From positions 394,304 to 458,303 of the forward strand of contig JAYKAV010003059.1 in NCBI GenBank assembly GCA_035582835.1: 64,000 bases of DNA, given 5' to 3'. Source of the DNA: Phoebastria nigripes (lineage: Eukaryota > Chordata > Aves > Procellariiformes > Diomedeidae). A program made the position numbers and the translations under genes. The notes under the pieces were generated by a model. The model did not search any database, was not told the DNA's origin, and was given only the letters and a program-made list of their open reading frames with translations. Below are positions 53,501-63,585 of the stretch, piece after piece; within the stretch, counting starts at the first letter, position 1, and every line of letters begins with the position of its first letter.

Positions 53501-56500
53501 GATCATTACATTAACATTAACATACTGTAACTGAAATTTTGGCAATATGTTTTGTATTACATCTGCAAATCTGATAAGATTCAAATGTTCCATGGGATTG
53601 AACTGGTGTCAACAAAACTCCACTGCCTACTAGTTTCCTACAGCCAAGTCACCTTGACAGCTGGAACCAGGGAGACCCAAAAGCCTGGAGCCATGTAAGT
53701 TCATACTCCTGACCTCATGATTAGCTCCACTAGCTTCCAGGCTTCAATATCTTCCAGAGTCTCTCACTTTGAGATAGACCTTTATGAGGGCATCAAGTTC
53801 TTGTTGTAACCAAAACACAAACTGAACTCAACTTTGTATTGGAGATACAGTAAAATAATTTATACTACAACAGTGCACTGTTTCTAATTACTGCATACTA
53901 CCTACCTTTGAAGTTCTCTTTTACAAGCAATGGAACAGAGCACCTATTGTGGATAATTATACGAGGACTAGGATCTTCTGTAAGTGTTAGGTACGTCACG
54001 CCAAGATGCTCTTGATAAGTCAGTGCTATAGCTCTGAAACAGAAGCAGATATATTTNATTATGCATGTTTTGGATGAAATCTTTATGTATTATTACTCTG
54101 GACAATTAAAAACATTCAAAACTAGCACCTGTAAGATTCTTTATGATCAAGTTCCAATTCCACAGATATTTATATACATTTAGGCAAGTACATATCTCCA
54201 CTGAGAATTATATTTAAACAGAAGGACACGTGGAAATAGCACGAAAAACAACATTAGAGAAGAAATCACTTCATAGAGACTACTCATGAGTTAAATTGAG
54301 CACGTGTGTTTGCAAGATGAGAGCCCTAGCCAGCAGAGATTTATATTAAATTAAAAACATGAGATTGTAGGCCCAAATTTTCAACATAAATCTTTAAAAT
54401 TTTCCAGAAGAATTTGCACGCATACTTGTCTGATACACATGAAAGATATTTTTAACAAATACATAAACTTGTAACTGACTGCTCCCCTGGAACGATCCAC
54501 ATTGCTATCGCCCTTTCAAATGTTAATGTTATGGATCATCGCTACATAAATTTCCAAAATGAAAATAAAATAATTTAGTTCTACTCATTAACTACATAAA
54601 ATGTCTTCACACATAAACACAAATTCTTTTTTTTCTTGTGCAAATTTATTGGCTATTTCTAAAAAACTTAACCTCATGGTGATTTTAAAAATCCAAACAG
54701 TCTGAAAATTTGATTAGGAACATGAGATCCTCTATGCCTGTCTCAGAATTATAAGGAATCCTTTCCTTGTTCTTCACATTTTAAAATCTTTTTAATCTGA
54801 AGTCTGTGTGAGAATCTTTAGTATCCACAATGATACCTCTTAGACTCTGCAGAGGAACTGTATGAGGGTTTGAATGATATCAAGCACTTCAGGCAAGAGA
54901 AAGATCATATGGCTGGTAATATATACTGATGTAGCTTCCCTAATTTCAGCAGATTGTTTCTTGTTTATACCAGCATAAGCATGAATAGATTCAGATTCAG
55001 GTCTGAGAATTAAAGCTGGGCATCTGACAAGTCACTGGACTGTTATTTTTAACTAGCTGGATGCATTTGTTTGTAAGTGGAATGCACATTTGGATATTTC
55101 AAGCTTTAAAACTTGGAAATCTTTCCTTGTTGTAGTCTCAAAATAGTTTCATCCCTTTTTTGTTTTCATCCCTTTTTTGCTTTCCCTTTGCTTTTGCTGT
55201 TCATCCTCTTACTATTATTACTAAAATATATTTTGACCTTTTATAAACAAAACCTAAATTTTTGTATTGTATTATTTCACNCTGTCCTTGAACTCTTAAA
55301 TTGTTACCCTCAAATTAAAAAAGACGATAATCTCGAATATAAACTTTTCATGCTCTTATTTTGTATGCATGTAAAAAAATAGCAGCCTATACATTATAAA
55401 AATTGTACAACTTGTACGTGGTCGTAACATTAAACCATTTACAATAAAAGCATCAAAACCATCAAAAGATAATTTTTAAATTAAAGTATGCCTTGCCTTT
55501 ACATACGGGGGGCATGTGTTACTCTGACTTTTGCATTAATCTCTTATGGTTTGTTACTAGCTGAGGCTTTATAGCAACAAGCAAAGTTCATTATTCATGA
55601 CTGTTCAGCATACAGTACCTGGTACAAAATCCACTTTCACTACAAACCCCTGTGGGCACCGCCACGCTCTGTCTAGGAAACTCCTGTTTAATGACAGCTG
55701 GTAGGCTCCACAGCTCNCAACTCCCAGTGCAGCCGCCTGGACTGAAACTCAGCAGCATGCGTTTTTCAGTAGAAGGCACCCCCGAAGTTAAGGGACTGGT
55801 GTCCGACATCAGGTCCCAGCAAGGCACAGTGCTCAGTGCCTCGCTGGGTGGTACTCCGGCTGGACTGACGCTGAACACCGTACTGTCTGATGAGTGGAAG
55901 TCCTGGAAAGAAAAAAGATGGTGGTAGCACGACATGCTGGCTCCTAACAGGAAGTTTATTCATCTTGATCTTGCACAAAAGTCTCAAGTAGCCAACTGAC
56001 CACAACTAACTAAAGGTTGCACTAAGTCCATTGCATTAAACGCTATTCGGCCAAATTCTGTCTTCAGGTATATTTATGCAGTTAACTGAGCACAGTTATC
56101 TACAGTCCACTCCCAGTTGCACAACGTAACTCTACCAAAAGCAACAGTTACATCACTGTAACATAACTGTGACAAGAAAATCCATTTACAGATATAAAAC
56201 TAAGAATGGATTTTAGCCTCAACATTCTTCCAATTCCCCATCCTATAAGACTGCCACAAAATGCGCAATGCACAAATGTAGATACTGATGTGAAGAAAAC
56301 TAATGCAGAAGGAAAACAATACAGAAATAGGGAACTTCAAAAATTTGTTTATCTGCCAACTGCTCTAGCAAGTTTGACCCTGAGAATTCTTTCCACATAT
56401 TTTACTATAAATGTAATCTTCAATAAATATGTATAAATGGTTGATTAAAATATATTGACCATGCATACATTTTGGTTCCTGTAAGCTAGTCCTTAAATAT

Positions 56501-59500
56501 ACTGTGCGATTATTAGAAAACTGATATTCACAATTTGATGCGGTTCGCTGAAATACATAAACTTTGGGCACATCTCTAGTTCTGCAGCTTTCTTCAGATA
56601 ACTGGAATCTTCCCAAAAGGATAACAAAAAGTTTTCAGCCTGCCAGGCCAATATACCTCTTTTACATGCTAATTCAGGAAAAATTCTGAGAACAATTTCA
56701 ACAGCTACTATGGATTACGCTGCCTATTTTACAGAAATGGCCATTAGTGCCTGAACAGATGGAGAACAGGCAGAACTAATTCTGCAATGTGCAAGAATCT
56801 CCTGCTTTGCACAAATTTCTGATCACAGTTAATTACTGGAGTTGAATTTACCCAGGATTCTGTATTTTAAATTAAAACGATATAAAATACTTTATCATTA
56901 TTATGTCTAAAGATTTCTGTTCAAGGTCTGCTATATGCAGTTGAGACCATACAAATCTAAACACCCATGTACTGCAGATGACAAACAAAACCAGTATCCA
57001 CAGTGCTTTACCTCCTCTCCTGAGTGGGGTTTGGAAATAGAAAGCTGTGGCCTATAATAGATTTGATATGATGTATCATTGATTATTGTTGTCTTATCTT
57101 CTATCTGTAGAATTTGTATACCTTGTCGAACCATCGAAGAAATGCAGAATTGACACAACTGTAAGGTAATGAAAACAATGATGAGGTCACACAAAAAACC
57201 ACAAAAGGTATTGAAATACAGTGACAGAACTGCCATTTTCTTTTTAACTGTGGAAATCCTGTCTATATTCATGCACTTCGTAACTGGAGCCACATCACAT
57301 ACTTTTGAAGTTGCATCTGTCAATGTTTTCCAAACAAAATTGAGAATTCATTAATTCTTTTTCCAGGAGATATTGTATTATCTTGATGAGTTGGGCAGAA
57401 TGTTTTTGGCGATCTAATTCTCTAAATTATACTTCATACATTGTTTATACTCCCATTATGTTTTACATGTATTAACATAATTAGGGAGGAGCTTTCACAC
57501 TGCATACATTTGATTGTTTTCATCTGCTATATGACTTTGTTTTTAAATGATAAAGTTATACATCATGANAATTTTCTTCTAACCTTTTGATGACCTGGAA
57601 GAGCACCAAGTTTTATTTCAGCTTCAACAAAACCTTCTTCGTCCAACGTTACTACTTCCTCATTATCGGCATCCTTCCATTTTGGGGAGGTCACATTATG
57701 AACCAGTTTAATTGCCACTGATTTGTGCACAGTATTAGTGTTTGCCCAGTATATTCCAATCTGAAAAGCTTCCTGCAAGTGAAAAATGACTGATTATCAC
57801 CTGTTGGCAACTAGATACACTTCTACTAGAGTTAAACGTAGTTTCCAGTATGAAGTCAATCTCATTTCGTCCCTTTCTCCCTCTGATACTTTCTATGTGG
57901 TACAAGGATAGATGAAACCACAATGCAGATATGGGACTGATCCTCACGGTGGAATCAAGACCATAGTCTACACTGAGACGTGTTAACAGGCAGACCTTTT
58001 GTTTACTAACAGACATACATGGGGGGAAAAAAGATGGCAAAATAAACAGGAAGTATCAGATTGTCCAATTGGAATTGACAAGCTGTTGTGTCAATTTATT
58101 TTAATTCTTTCAAAAATAAAGAATATTGGGGTTGTAATAAAAAAGCATGTGCATGGCCAAGCTAACGTATGTGAGAAGATCCGTTACACAAAACTCTGAA
58201 TTCAGGAAGGCAGGCATCCTAAAGAATCTTCCTTGCTTGTAATTCACCCTATCTCATCATCAAACCTTTCTTGGTAGCATACGAGCTATGAAACAACTCA
58301 ACCTAAAACACTCTCAAACCAAACATTCCTTCCAGGCTGTCAGCTTTGCTACTGTGGTCAATACACTTCCCAAGTGACAGGTTGGCACAGCAGGGGCCAA
58401 AGTCTATATTTGGCCTTTATAGCAATTTACTTGGGCTGCTACATTATGCCCACGTTGCGGATTCATTGGCTGAATTGGGAGGAAGGAGAGAAGGTTGCTG
58501 AATCAGATGGCATGCAGGTCTTCTTCCTACAGTGTCTTACAGACAATTTTTAACTATGCATCTTTAAGACATGGTGTTCTTCAAACATTGCTATCAAGTA
58601 CGTCGTGCTACCCACTCAGTGGCTCAGTTAGCGTGGCAAATTTCGTTTGTTATTTCTACTCCTCATCACATGACTAACAGACACAGTGACTGGAAAGTGG
58701 CAATCACCTGGATTAATAACCATTCTTCAGCATCATAATGTTTAGCAGACTGTGCCTGTTAACGTGAATGGCAAAGTTACCTCGAAGTTGGGAGGTATAA
58801 TTACTTTCCCCGTAGGTACTTGAAGAACGATCTTCTCTCCTTCAAACAGCCAGAGGTCCCACTTGGACTGATTGATAAGCAAAGCCCAGGGCAGGAGTTC
58901 TATCAGCAGAGTTTTAACACACGGTTTCCACACCGACANCTTTACCCGCATTGGGCTATCCCATTGGGAGAGTTGTTCATTGCTGTTCAAAAACAAATAA
59001 ACAAAAAGATAAAGTCAAAGGAATAATGAATTCAAGATTACAAATGATAAGCTGTCATTTTCAGAAATTTGCAGGGCTTTTCTGGTTTTGAAATAGAAAA
59101 CCGATCTTCTCTTACCTTACCATTCTGGAACATGCTGAGATGCTGTCAGACAGATCTAGCTACATGTAGGCTATAAAGACATATTTTTAACTGCATAAGC
59201 TCAACCTAAATTTGGTCAATTAAAGAAATGCCTTAACAGAATTACCACTATCCTTCAGAACTAAACCTGTGACTTTTGTAGTCATAAAATCACATTTCAA
59301 TTTTTATTTTCAGCAACTCCTCCTACAGCAACTCCCTGTTTCTGTACTGAAACAAACAGCTACAGAATAAACAACAGCCCCTAGAGCTAAAGAAGGCGCA
59401 TTTTTTTCGGTTCCATTTTTTTAATCCTTGCTGATGCAATCTTTTCAGTGTAATCAAGGGCAGCCCCTAAGCTGGCCTCGATTTTTTCCCACCTGCAACA

Positions 59501-62500
59501 GATTCTGCAGCTTACATACAGGAATCATGTAATTACTGAAAACATATTCAATGTTGATCACATATAGTCTTCCTGAATGTGATTTCAGTTTATTTGAAAA
59601 GGCAATGCAACAACCATGAAGAAGGTTTAGCAAAGAATTACCTGTCTGAATCCTTCCTATTATATGGCCATGCAGGCTGGGGAGGATTAGCGGTGCCATA
59701 GAACTCTGACAGTATTTGGTTGGCATTGCCACCTGGATGGGATTTAGTTGCTATCTGTTTAATTAGCGTGGTTGAGATAGGGACAGCACACTCTGATGGA
59801 TCATCTTCCTCCCTGTCATTGAAAACAGATTCAGTCACTTACACAACAAGATCAAGCATCAGTAGCACTAACATTTTCTTTAATGAAACTTTCCAAGCAT
59901 ACTCTGCAGTAGGAACACTCTCAAGGTAATCATGGATGAATCAAGTTATGATGTCTAGCAAGTTCCTGAGCATTAACTGGCATGCATGAATTTGTTATGA
60001 CACTGTAATGACCTTTGTGTCTGAGACCCTAGAAACTCTTCGGTATTCTCAAAAAATGTTTCAAGATCATTTAGGAATTTATTTTTCAAAACACAAAAAC
60101 GTGGACTGCTTAAGCAAACAAATGCCAATGTGCTTAGGATAGTTACANCAAATTTAATATTCCCTACCATATCATTTCAGGCCACATATGCTTGTTCTGT
60201 TGTTATCTCCTCTGCATATGCCATACTCTTGGAAAAAATGCACCAGAAGTTAAAGTGTAAATTATTCCTTCTTTTCCATACAAATGAACTATTTTCAAGG
60301 AAAGCGAGTATTTTACCTGGCTTGAAATGTCAGGTGGTGCGTAAGATCAGGTTCTATATTTTGCAGTGCTTTCTCCTGTCCTTTCCCTGGAATCACTTGG
60401 GTTTCATTCAGTCCCAGACTTCTTTTCTCTAAATGTATGATAATTGGGTCTGGAAGATGGCTCCTTACAATGAAAAGAGGGCTGAAAACAATCTACAAAG
60501 AGAAAAGAATATACCGATTTAAGGCTAATTTTATTACAACTAATATTATTACAACTAATTTTATTACAACTAATATTATTACAACTGTTGAAACAAGCTA
60601 TTAATAAATCTTTAAAGTGGGTCATTCTGTCCTTAATTTATTATATGACATGTAAGGCATAAACATTTAAATTTCAAAGACATTAAATGTACTTACTAAT
60701 CGTTGCTGCACATGAGAGTTGGGCTCTAAAGTCAAAATTGTGCACCACACATATGTAATTGAACTCTTTGAAGATGGTACCTGTATGCAGAGAGATCAGC
60801 AGCATTACACTAAAATTATTTCAGGAATATAATGTTCAACATTTCATCATATCAAACAGAAGTCTAAACGCAAAGTCCCCAGTTCTCTCAGACATTTTTT
60901 ATGCTATATTCCATATACCTATTTCTAGTCATACCTGAATGACAGTGCTGTGTTCTGTGTGTTTAGAACTTAGACATACGTCTCGGGACCAGTCTTCATC
61001 TCCTGTAGCTTTCACACTCAGCTCGGTGAGCTCGTTGTTTTCTAGGACATATGAAGGCAACTTCTGCTTGGCTGCAAGGCAGTTGATGTGTTCTTTAACA
61101 ATGGCCTGTCCATCCTGACTACTGTAATGCTGAACCACTTTCAGTTCAATACTTTCGGAAAGGTAACTACAGACTGTCTGTCTTCCACAGATTAGGATCT
61201 AAAACACCCAAAAATACGCAGGTCATATATAAACAATTGTGAAAAAGAAAGGTCAAAATTGAATTACAGAGTGAAAACCTGTACAAGAATAATCTCCCTA
61301 TTTTAGGTTTTCCCAAGCACTGCTGAAGGCAGTGAATGGTAAAACATTATTTTTATTGGCCAAATGTATGTGCAATTTTATAGAAACCTAGGCATTAAAA
61401 CGCCTGAAATATTGCTAAGGCAGTATCCGGGCTTGAAAGAAACATGTAACATATCCACTTTCGTTCCTACTGAACTCAGCAGTACTGCCCACGGCTGACA
61501 TAGCTCTGGTTTGGATTTTAAGAGCACTGTGATGGTCTCTGAACACTGAGCCCCTTCTGAGCAGACACAGTGATGTACTTCAGAAGAAAGGTTTCTACTG
61601 ACACCTCATATTCCCATCACAATCCAGCGATCCAGACCTTTCAGTATGTTTGCTGTTTTAAAGCTTGTAATTCCATTAAATGTCTGTACCATATTTCTGT
61701 ATTTAAGTGCACCCACCTAGAAAATGACCAGATTAGACTCAGAGTTGTTGCTGTCCATCATACATGAATTGTTTATCATAGAACATATATCTGACTTTTT
61801 CTAAGCTATACCAAGGAAAAGCATTCCACATGTATATCCCTGCTACAACCATCTTCATTTGCTTTTCATTAATGAGGGCACACACCATAGCTACAACCTA
61901 CCAAGCAAAATCTCAGCAGGGCTTTCAGTGACGCCAGGCACTGTTCTTGTCTGATCAGCTGTATTTCTGTTGCGCAACATAAGGCACTCTGCCATATCCA
62001 TGAGCTGAATGTGTTATGTCCACCACATGCTCTGGCTTCTGCCAACGCAGGCAGAATGACTGCAGTGTTATTACAGACCTCCTTACAAAGACAGTATGTG
62101 AAATGTTACTGCACAGCAGCCCATTTTCAAATGTTAATTTGGTCATTACTTCTTTCTCTTTTNACAATACAAAGGCCTGAATTACAACCCGGAATAAGCT
62201 ATGAAGTTTCTTAAAAAAAATATAAATTCTGCTTCTCAAGAGCTTAAAACATGCAAGAGATTGTGTAACTTAGCACTGTCAGAACTTAAAAACCATGCAA
62301 AGGGATGTTTACTGGAACGTGTAAAATATGTGGTGGTAACTGAGCTTTTAAATGCTAAGATCCATACCAAAGTGAAGAAAAGAGTTGTAAAAACTCACAA
62401 AAATGCCCCCAGAAGACTGTTATACTTGGTTTTTTTGCAGATCCCAGTAGGAGAGAATAAATAATAAGGTGACTAATTCGTGAATAGATAACAGTTTAAA

Positions 62501-62696
62501 TTACTCATGTTATTTTTTCCAGACTGGATCACACACTTACTTGCTTTTGCACTCCACTGAGCTGCTGAACCTTGATAATAAGTGATGCTGTCCGGCCCTT
62601 GTACTGAATGGTACGAATAAAGGTCCCTGTATTGTCCACACTGAATGGTTCAGACCACCGCCAGTTTCCCCAGCCTTCAATACAGATGTGTAACAG
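26321..62696 (-). CDS. VPS13B: VPS13B (COH1), C-terminal third, 19 exons
   Basis: This is a bridge-type lipid transfer protein of the VPS13 family that acts at the Golgi and endosomes and is linked with RAB6. Loss in human causes Cohen syndrome. Nineteen minus-strand exons join in phase without any stop: 4068 nt, 1355 codons and a stop. Human VPS13B has about 4000 residues, so roughly a third is present and the rest lies beyond position 64000. The order is: a beta-rich SHR-BD/adaptor-binding region (exons at 62.7-50.5 kb), its end plus the start of the ATG2_C/DH-like region (824-nt exon at 48.4-49.3 kb), the amphipathic glycine-rich helical part (43.9-35.8 kb; e.g. GLTRGPGAFVSGVSRGTTSF and GVISGVGKGIMGVFTKPIGG), and the PH-like end finishing MVKNKALRKGFN. 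All borders are GT/AG. The intron phases agree across all 18 junctions, which is strong support for the model. Six coding positions or neighbours are N. Confidence 0.96.
28470..28770 (+). mobile_element. Degraded DIRS-like retrotransposon fragment, plus-oriented copy
   Basis: In frame near 28471 the DNA reads GL, a stop, then FASTR, resembling the LFAS motif of the DIRS RNase H region. About 120 bases on, 28609-28680 reads EEILTALGWSSNVTGTLLAS, matching in position and content the start of a DIRS tyrosine recombinase (LGLS..V..TLLASR). It shares about 84% identity over 55 bases (28624-28679) with the inverted copy at 29346-29401. It is full of stops and clearly dead. Ends are uncertain; the element may extend upstream toward 27.3 kb. 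The family assignment is by motif recall. Confidence 0.5.
28900..29690 (-). mobile_element. Degraded DIRS-like retrotransposon fragment, minus-oriented copy
   Basis: On the minus strand, in order: DGLFAS (about 29489-29509, RNase-H-like), REALIVLGLSSKVIETLLAS (about 29345-29408, the usual recombinase start), SDIPEFLCDDLQQGF (about 29207-29250) and PVSGFFKAVKKP (about 29132-29166). DIRS recombinases carry the sequence types LGLS..V..TLLASR, I..LEFLQ.GL.KG and P.V.RFFKA..RLRP in this same order, so the spacing supports the call. At least one frameshift and several stops intervene. No catalytic Arg/Tyr motif of the recombinase was identified, so the 3' part is missing or eroded. Confidence 0.55.
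32305..32554 (-). CDS. VPS13B: VPS13B exon (18 of 19)
   Basis: 83 codons: KMLQSLGRPEVHMALDVMIV to VPSDLE, phase 0 at the end. It holds the core of the PH-like domain (CLLLTSEVLFVVSVSEDTQQ). The acceptor is preceded by a very long T/C-rich tract on this strand. The donor is GTAAAG. Confidence 0.97.
32564..32630 (-). repeat. Long A/G tract (polypyrimidine on the VPS13B strand)
   Basis: About 65 bases are only A and G on the plus strand (runs of A broken by single G, then GAA units). On the gene strand it is a T/C tract starting some ten bases upstream of the exon 18 acceptor, so it acts as that acceptor's polypyrimidine tract. Confidence 0.9.
33237..33339 (-). CDS. VPS13B: VPS13B exon (17 of 19)
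   Basis: 33 codons, ILHGAGLSQLPKQRSHPNDQ to SHVKYV, with a Trp codon split across the next intron (TG|G). Reading continues exactly into KMLQSLGRPEV of the following exon. It is the linker into the PH-like domain. Confidence 0.95.
33340..35800. other. VPS13B intron, nothing recognised
   Basis: The 2.5-kb AT-rich intron has C-rich patches at 34421-34440 and 35101-35120. No repeat or RNA gene was recognised. Confidence 0.6.
35801..35977 (-). CDS. VPS13B: VPS13B exon (16 of 19)
   Basis: 58 codons, AIAGIVDQPMQNFQRVSEAQ to AAELVSQTGY, with split Gly on both sides. The acceptor is TTTTTTCAG and the donor GTGAGT. It completes the DH-like helical region with GVISGVGKGIMGVFTKPIGG. Confidence 0.96.
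35978..42681. other. VPS13B intron with one palindromic element
   Basis: This 6.7-kb intron contains the palindrome at 40181-40240 and a T run at 38724-38738. Otherwise it is AT-rich sequence without recognisable genes. Open frames are short and antisense or random. Confidence 0.6.
40181..40240. mobile_element. Palindromic MITE-like element (60 bp)
   Basis: Two 30-base arms are complementary at 28 of 30 positions; the outer 20 bases of each arm (TGGCCCTGATTCAGCAAAGC) match perfectly. The arm sequence recalls a foldback repeat common in turtles, crocodilians and some birds, where the two arms usually flank a longer middle. This copy is short and centred on CTTAAGCACATGCTTAAG. It has no coding capacity. 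Target-site duplications are not obvious. Confidence 0.7.
42682..42852 (-). CDS. VPS13B: VPS13B exon (15 of 19)
   Basis: 56 codons, TLTSITNLATSLARNMDRLS to LSRLGISLL, with split Gly codons on both sides. The donor is GTAACG, with a suboptimal +5/+6. Confidence 0.96.
43770..43946 (-). CDS. VPS13B: VPS13B exon (14 of 19)
   Basis: 58 codons with a split Gly at the start: WVVGSLEILGSPASLVRSIG to SFVKHISK. The glycine-rich amphipathic helices (GLTRGPGAFVSGVSRGTT) belong to the membrane-associated DH-like domain. Confidence 0.96.
43947..48432. other. VPS13B intron with a GC-richer island-like patch
   Basis: The 4.5-kb intron is mostly AT-rich, but about 44.6-46.0 kb is GC-richer and has two TATA-like sequences (44641-44647 and 45219-45227). 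No gene could be identified. Confidence 0.55.
48433..49256 (-). CDS. VPS13B: VPS13B exon (13 of 19), the largest here
   Basis: This 824-nt exon reads SQEQTLSLKMFISQLSLAAF through ELKPARLYVEDTFVYYIKTL to AMHYAAGALFRA. It carries the end of the beta region and leads into the ATG2_C/DH-like region. Acceptor TAG at 49257-49259 is chosen; an in-phase alternative three bases on (AAG) cannot be excluded. Donor GTCAGT has the uncommon C at +3. Ns at 48569 and 48815. Confidence 0.95.
50453..50571 (-). CDS. VPS13B: VPS13B exon (12 of 19)
   Basis: 39 codons plus two bases: IVFLTGFGYVYVDIGHQCGT to IEINLN, with a split Arg or Ser codon. The acceptor is CTCCACTAG and the donor GTACGT. Confidence 0.94.
50572..53092. 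other. VPS13B intron, nothing recognised
   Basis: This 2.5-kb AT-rich intron has no recognisable repeat, RNA gene or open frame worth calling. An N is at 51902. Confidence 0.6.
53093..53292 (-). CDS. VPS13B: VPS13B exon (11 of 19)
   Basis: After a split Asp codon the exon reads TPKFEVYCRKIPPECSVHHE and ends DINNQGTQ in phase 0. The donor is GTAAAT. An N at 53196 leaves one residue unknown (YPDC?T). Confidence 0.94.
53906..54033 (-). CDS. VPS13B: VPS13B exon (10 of 19)
   Basis: 42 codons with one-base carries at both ends: AIALTYQEHLGVTYLTLTED to PLLVKENFK. It includes PSPRIIIHNRCSVPLLVKEN, a characteristic SHR-BD type strand pair. The donor is GTAGGT. Confidence 0.95.
55619..55902 (-). CDS. 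VPS13B: VPS13B exon (9 of 19)
   Basis: 94 codons plus two bases, from DFHSSDSTVFSVSPAGVPPS to SESGFCT with a split Arg. The first half is serine/proline-rich and looks like a poorly conserved loop; the second half (AVIKQEFPRQSVAVP) is conserved. An N at 55717 leaves one residue unknown. Confidence 0.93.
57012..57158 (-). CDS. VPS13B: VPS13B exon (8 of 19)
   Basis: 49 codons run LCQFCISSMVRQGIQILQIE to ISKPHSGEE, phase 0/0. The acceptor is ACCTTACAG and the donor GTAAAG. Confidence 0.93.
57584..57772 (-). CDS. VPS13B: VPS13B exon (7 of 19)
   Basis: 63 codons run EAFQIGIYWANTNTVHKSVA to LGALPGHQK, phase 0/0, with acceptor CACTTGCAG and donor GTTAGA. The donor has T at +3, a weaker form. Confidence 0.94.
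58781..58982 (-). CDS. VPS13B: VPS13B exon (6 of 19)
   Basis: After a one-base carry the exon reads NEQLSQWDSPMRVK, an ambiguous residue (N at 58939), then SVWKPCVKTLLIELLPWALL and ends IPPNFE. The donor is GTAACT. The tryptophan-rich WDLWLFEGEKIVLQVP segment is typical of the adaptor-binding beta region. Confidence 0.94.
59642..59812 (-). CDS. VPS13B: VPS13B exon (5 of 19)
   Basis: One base completes Arg, then EEDDPSECAVPISTTLIKQI continues to NRKDSD with a two-base carry. The acceptor is CAATGACAG and the donor GTAATT. Total 171 nt. Confidence 0.94.
60317..60492 (-). CDS. VPS13B: VPS13B exon (4 of 19)
   Basis: 58 codons plus two bases, from IVFSPLFIVRSHLPDPIIIH to LTHHLTFQA, with a split Arg codon. 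The donor is GTAAAA. A four-unit tandem repeat lies about 36 bases before the acceptor. Confidence 0.94.
60528..60590 (-). repeat. Tandem repeat of about 16-17 bp, four units, beside a VPS13B acceptor
   Basis: Units of TTATTACAACTAATAT / TTATTACAACTAATTTT alternate, giving a higher-order two-unit pattern repeated twice. The block is in the 204-base intron between exons 3 and 4, in the region where a branch point would lie. Confidence 0.85.
60697..60780 (-). CDS. VPS13B: VPS13B exon (3 of 19)
   Basis: This 28-codon exon reads VPSSKSSITYVWCTILTL to VQQRL, phase 0/0. The acceptor is CTGCATACAG and the donor GTAAGT. It is too short to appear as an open frame of note, but it fits exactly between its neighbours. 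Confidence 0.93.
60935..61198 (-). CDS. VPS13B: VPS13B exon (2 of 19)
   Basis: 88 codons start ILICGRQTVCSYLSESIELK and end HSTVIQ, phase 0/0, with acceptor GTGTTTTAG and donor GTATGA. It includes the strongly conserved stretch AKQKLPSYVLENNELTELSV. Confidence 0.94.
62541..62696 (-). CDS. VPS13B: VPS13B exon (window exon 1 of 19)
   Basis: 52 codons run from LLHICIEGWGNWRWSEPFSV to SGVQKQ, phase 0 at both ends. The acceptor is TTCTTTCCAG and the donor GTAAGT. This is the most 5' exon of the gene in the window; no further exon was recognised up to 64000. Confidence 0.93.
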
Positions 62697-62841
62697 CTGG
62701 AAAGAAAGCAATTACTACTTCAATACATAACTGGGGGGAAAAAAAAGCTTGCAGTAGGATAGGAATTCCCATGACAGAGAAATATTCTTGGTTTTAAAAC
62801 TCAGCAATGCTAAGCATGCCAGTTCTCTGAATGATCCACTC

Positions 62842-62862
62842 ATTCTGTGATTCTGTGATTTC
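62842..62862 (+). repeat. CR1-like 3' terminal microsatellite
   Basis: Two tandem ATTCTGTG units followed by ATTT resemble the short tandem 8-mer that ends sauropsid CR1 retrotransposons. The upstream body is not recognisable, so only a very short or eroded copy could be present. Confidence 0.35.
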
Positions 62863-63519
62863 AGATACAAACAGAAGAATCAACAATACCGTAAGATGGC
62901 TCTGCATCATGCTTTTCTATAAATTACCTGCTTTAACAGAGTATTTAGGATGGTAAAAATCCAGCACACAACTGTTCAGAAAAAAAGGTTATGTAGACTA
63001 GAGAGCATAAAATAGGAAATAAGAGATTTTCTTTACTGCCCTTGAAACTGTTCAAGAAATCCACCCTCTTTATTACCAGCAAGGTGATATGGAGCACAGG
63101 TCCAGGCCAGATTTTTGGCCTTCAGAATAAGACAGAAAATCACAAATACCCTTCCCTTCAAAATAAAGAAGGATGCAAATCTACTTGTATGTATACTTGT
63201 ATAGCTCACTTATATATGTGTGTTCAATGTAGAACTTAGCTTATTGCTGAGAGATGGGAAACGTTTCATTTCTTACACAAATGTGGTGGCAAGTTCAAGC
63301 TTGACTGCATGAGAAGAAATTTAACTGCATAATTATACTCCCTGTGTGATTTATTCCGGAAAAGGAGTGGCTTTTTTCCAGTTTAACTTAAATCACTTCC
63401 AGAGCAATATAGCCTTTCATCATTTGAAGAGCCTTTCATCCATTTACCCACCATACGCACTTACCTCTATCCCATGGAGATTCTTTAAGCCAGAGTAGTG
63501 AAAATTGGTACTGTTCCAT

Positions 63520-63585
63520 GTAGGTCAATGAAGTTACATAAATTTACGCCAGCTGAAGATCTGGCTATTTAGCTCTGTATAGATC
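63520..63585 (+). repeat. Possible ancient sauropsid interspersed repeat
   Basis: The stretch with GTAGGTCAATGAAGTTACA and later CCAGCTGAAGATCTGGC resembles a repeated phrase common in reptile genomes. The copy is diverged and the family name is unknown to me. Confidence 0.35.
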
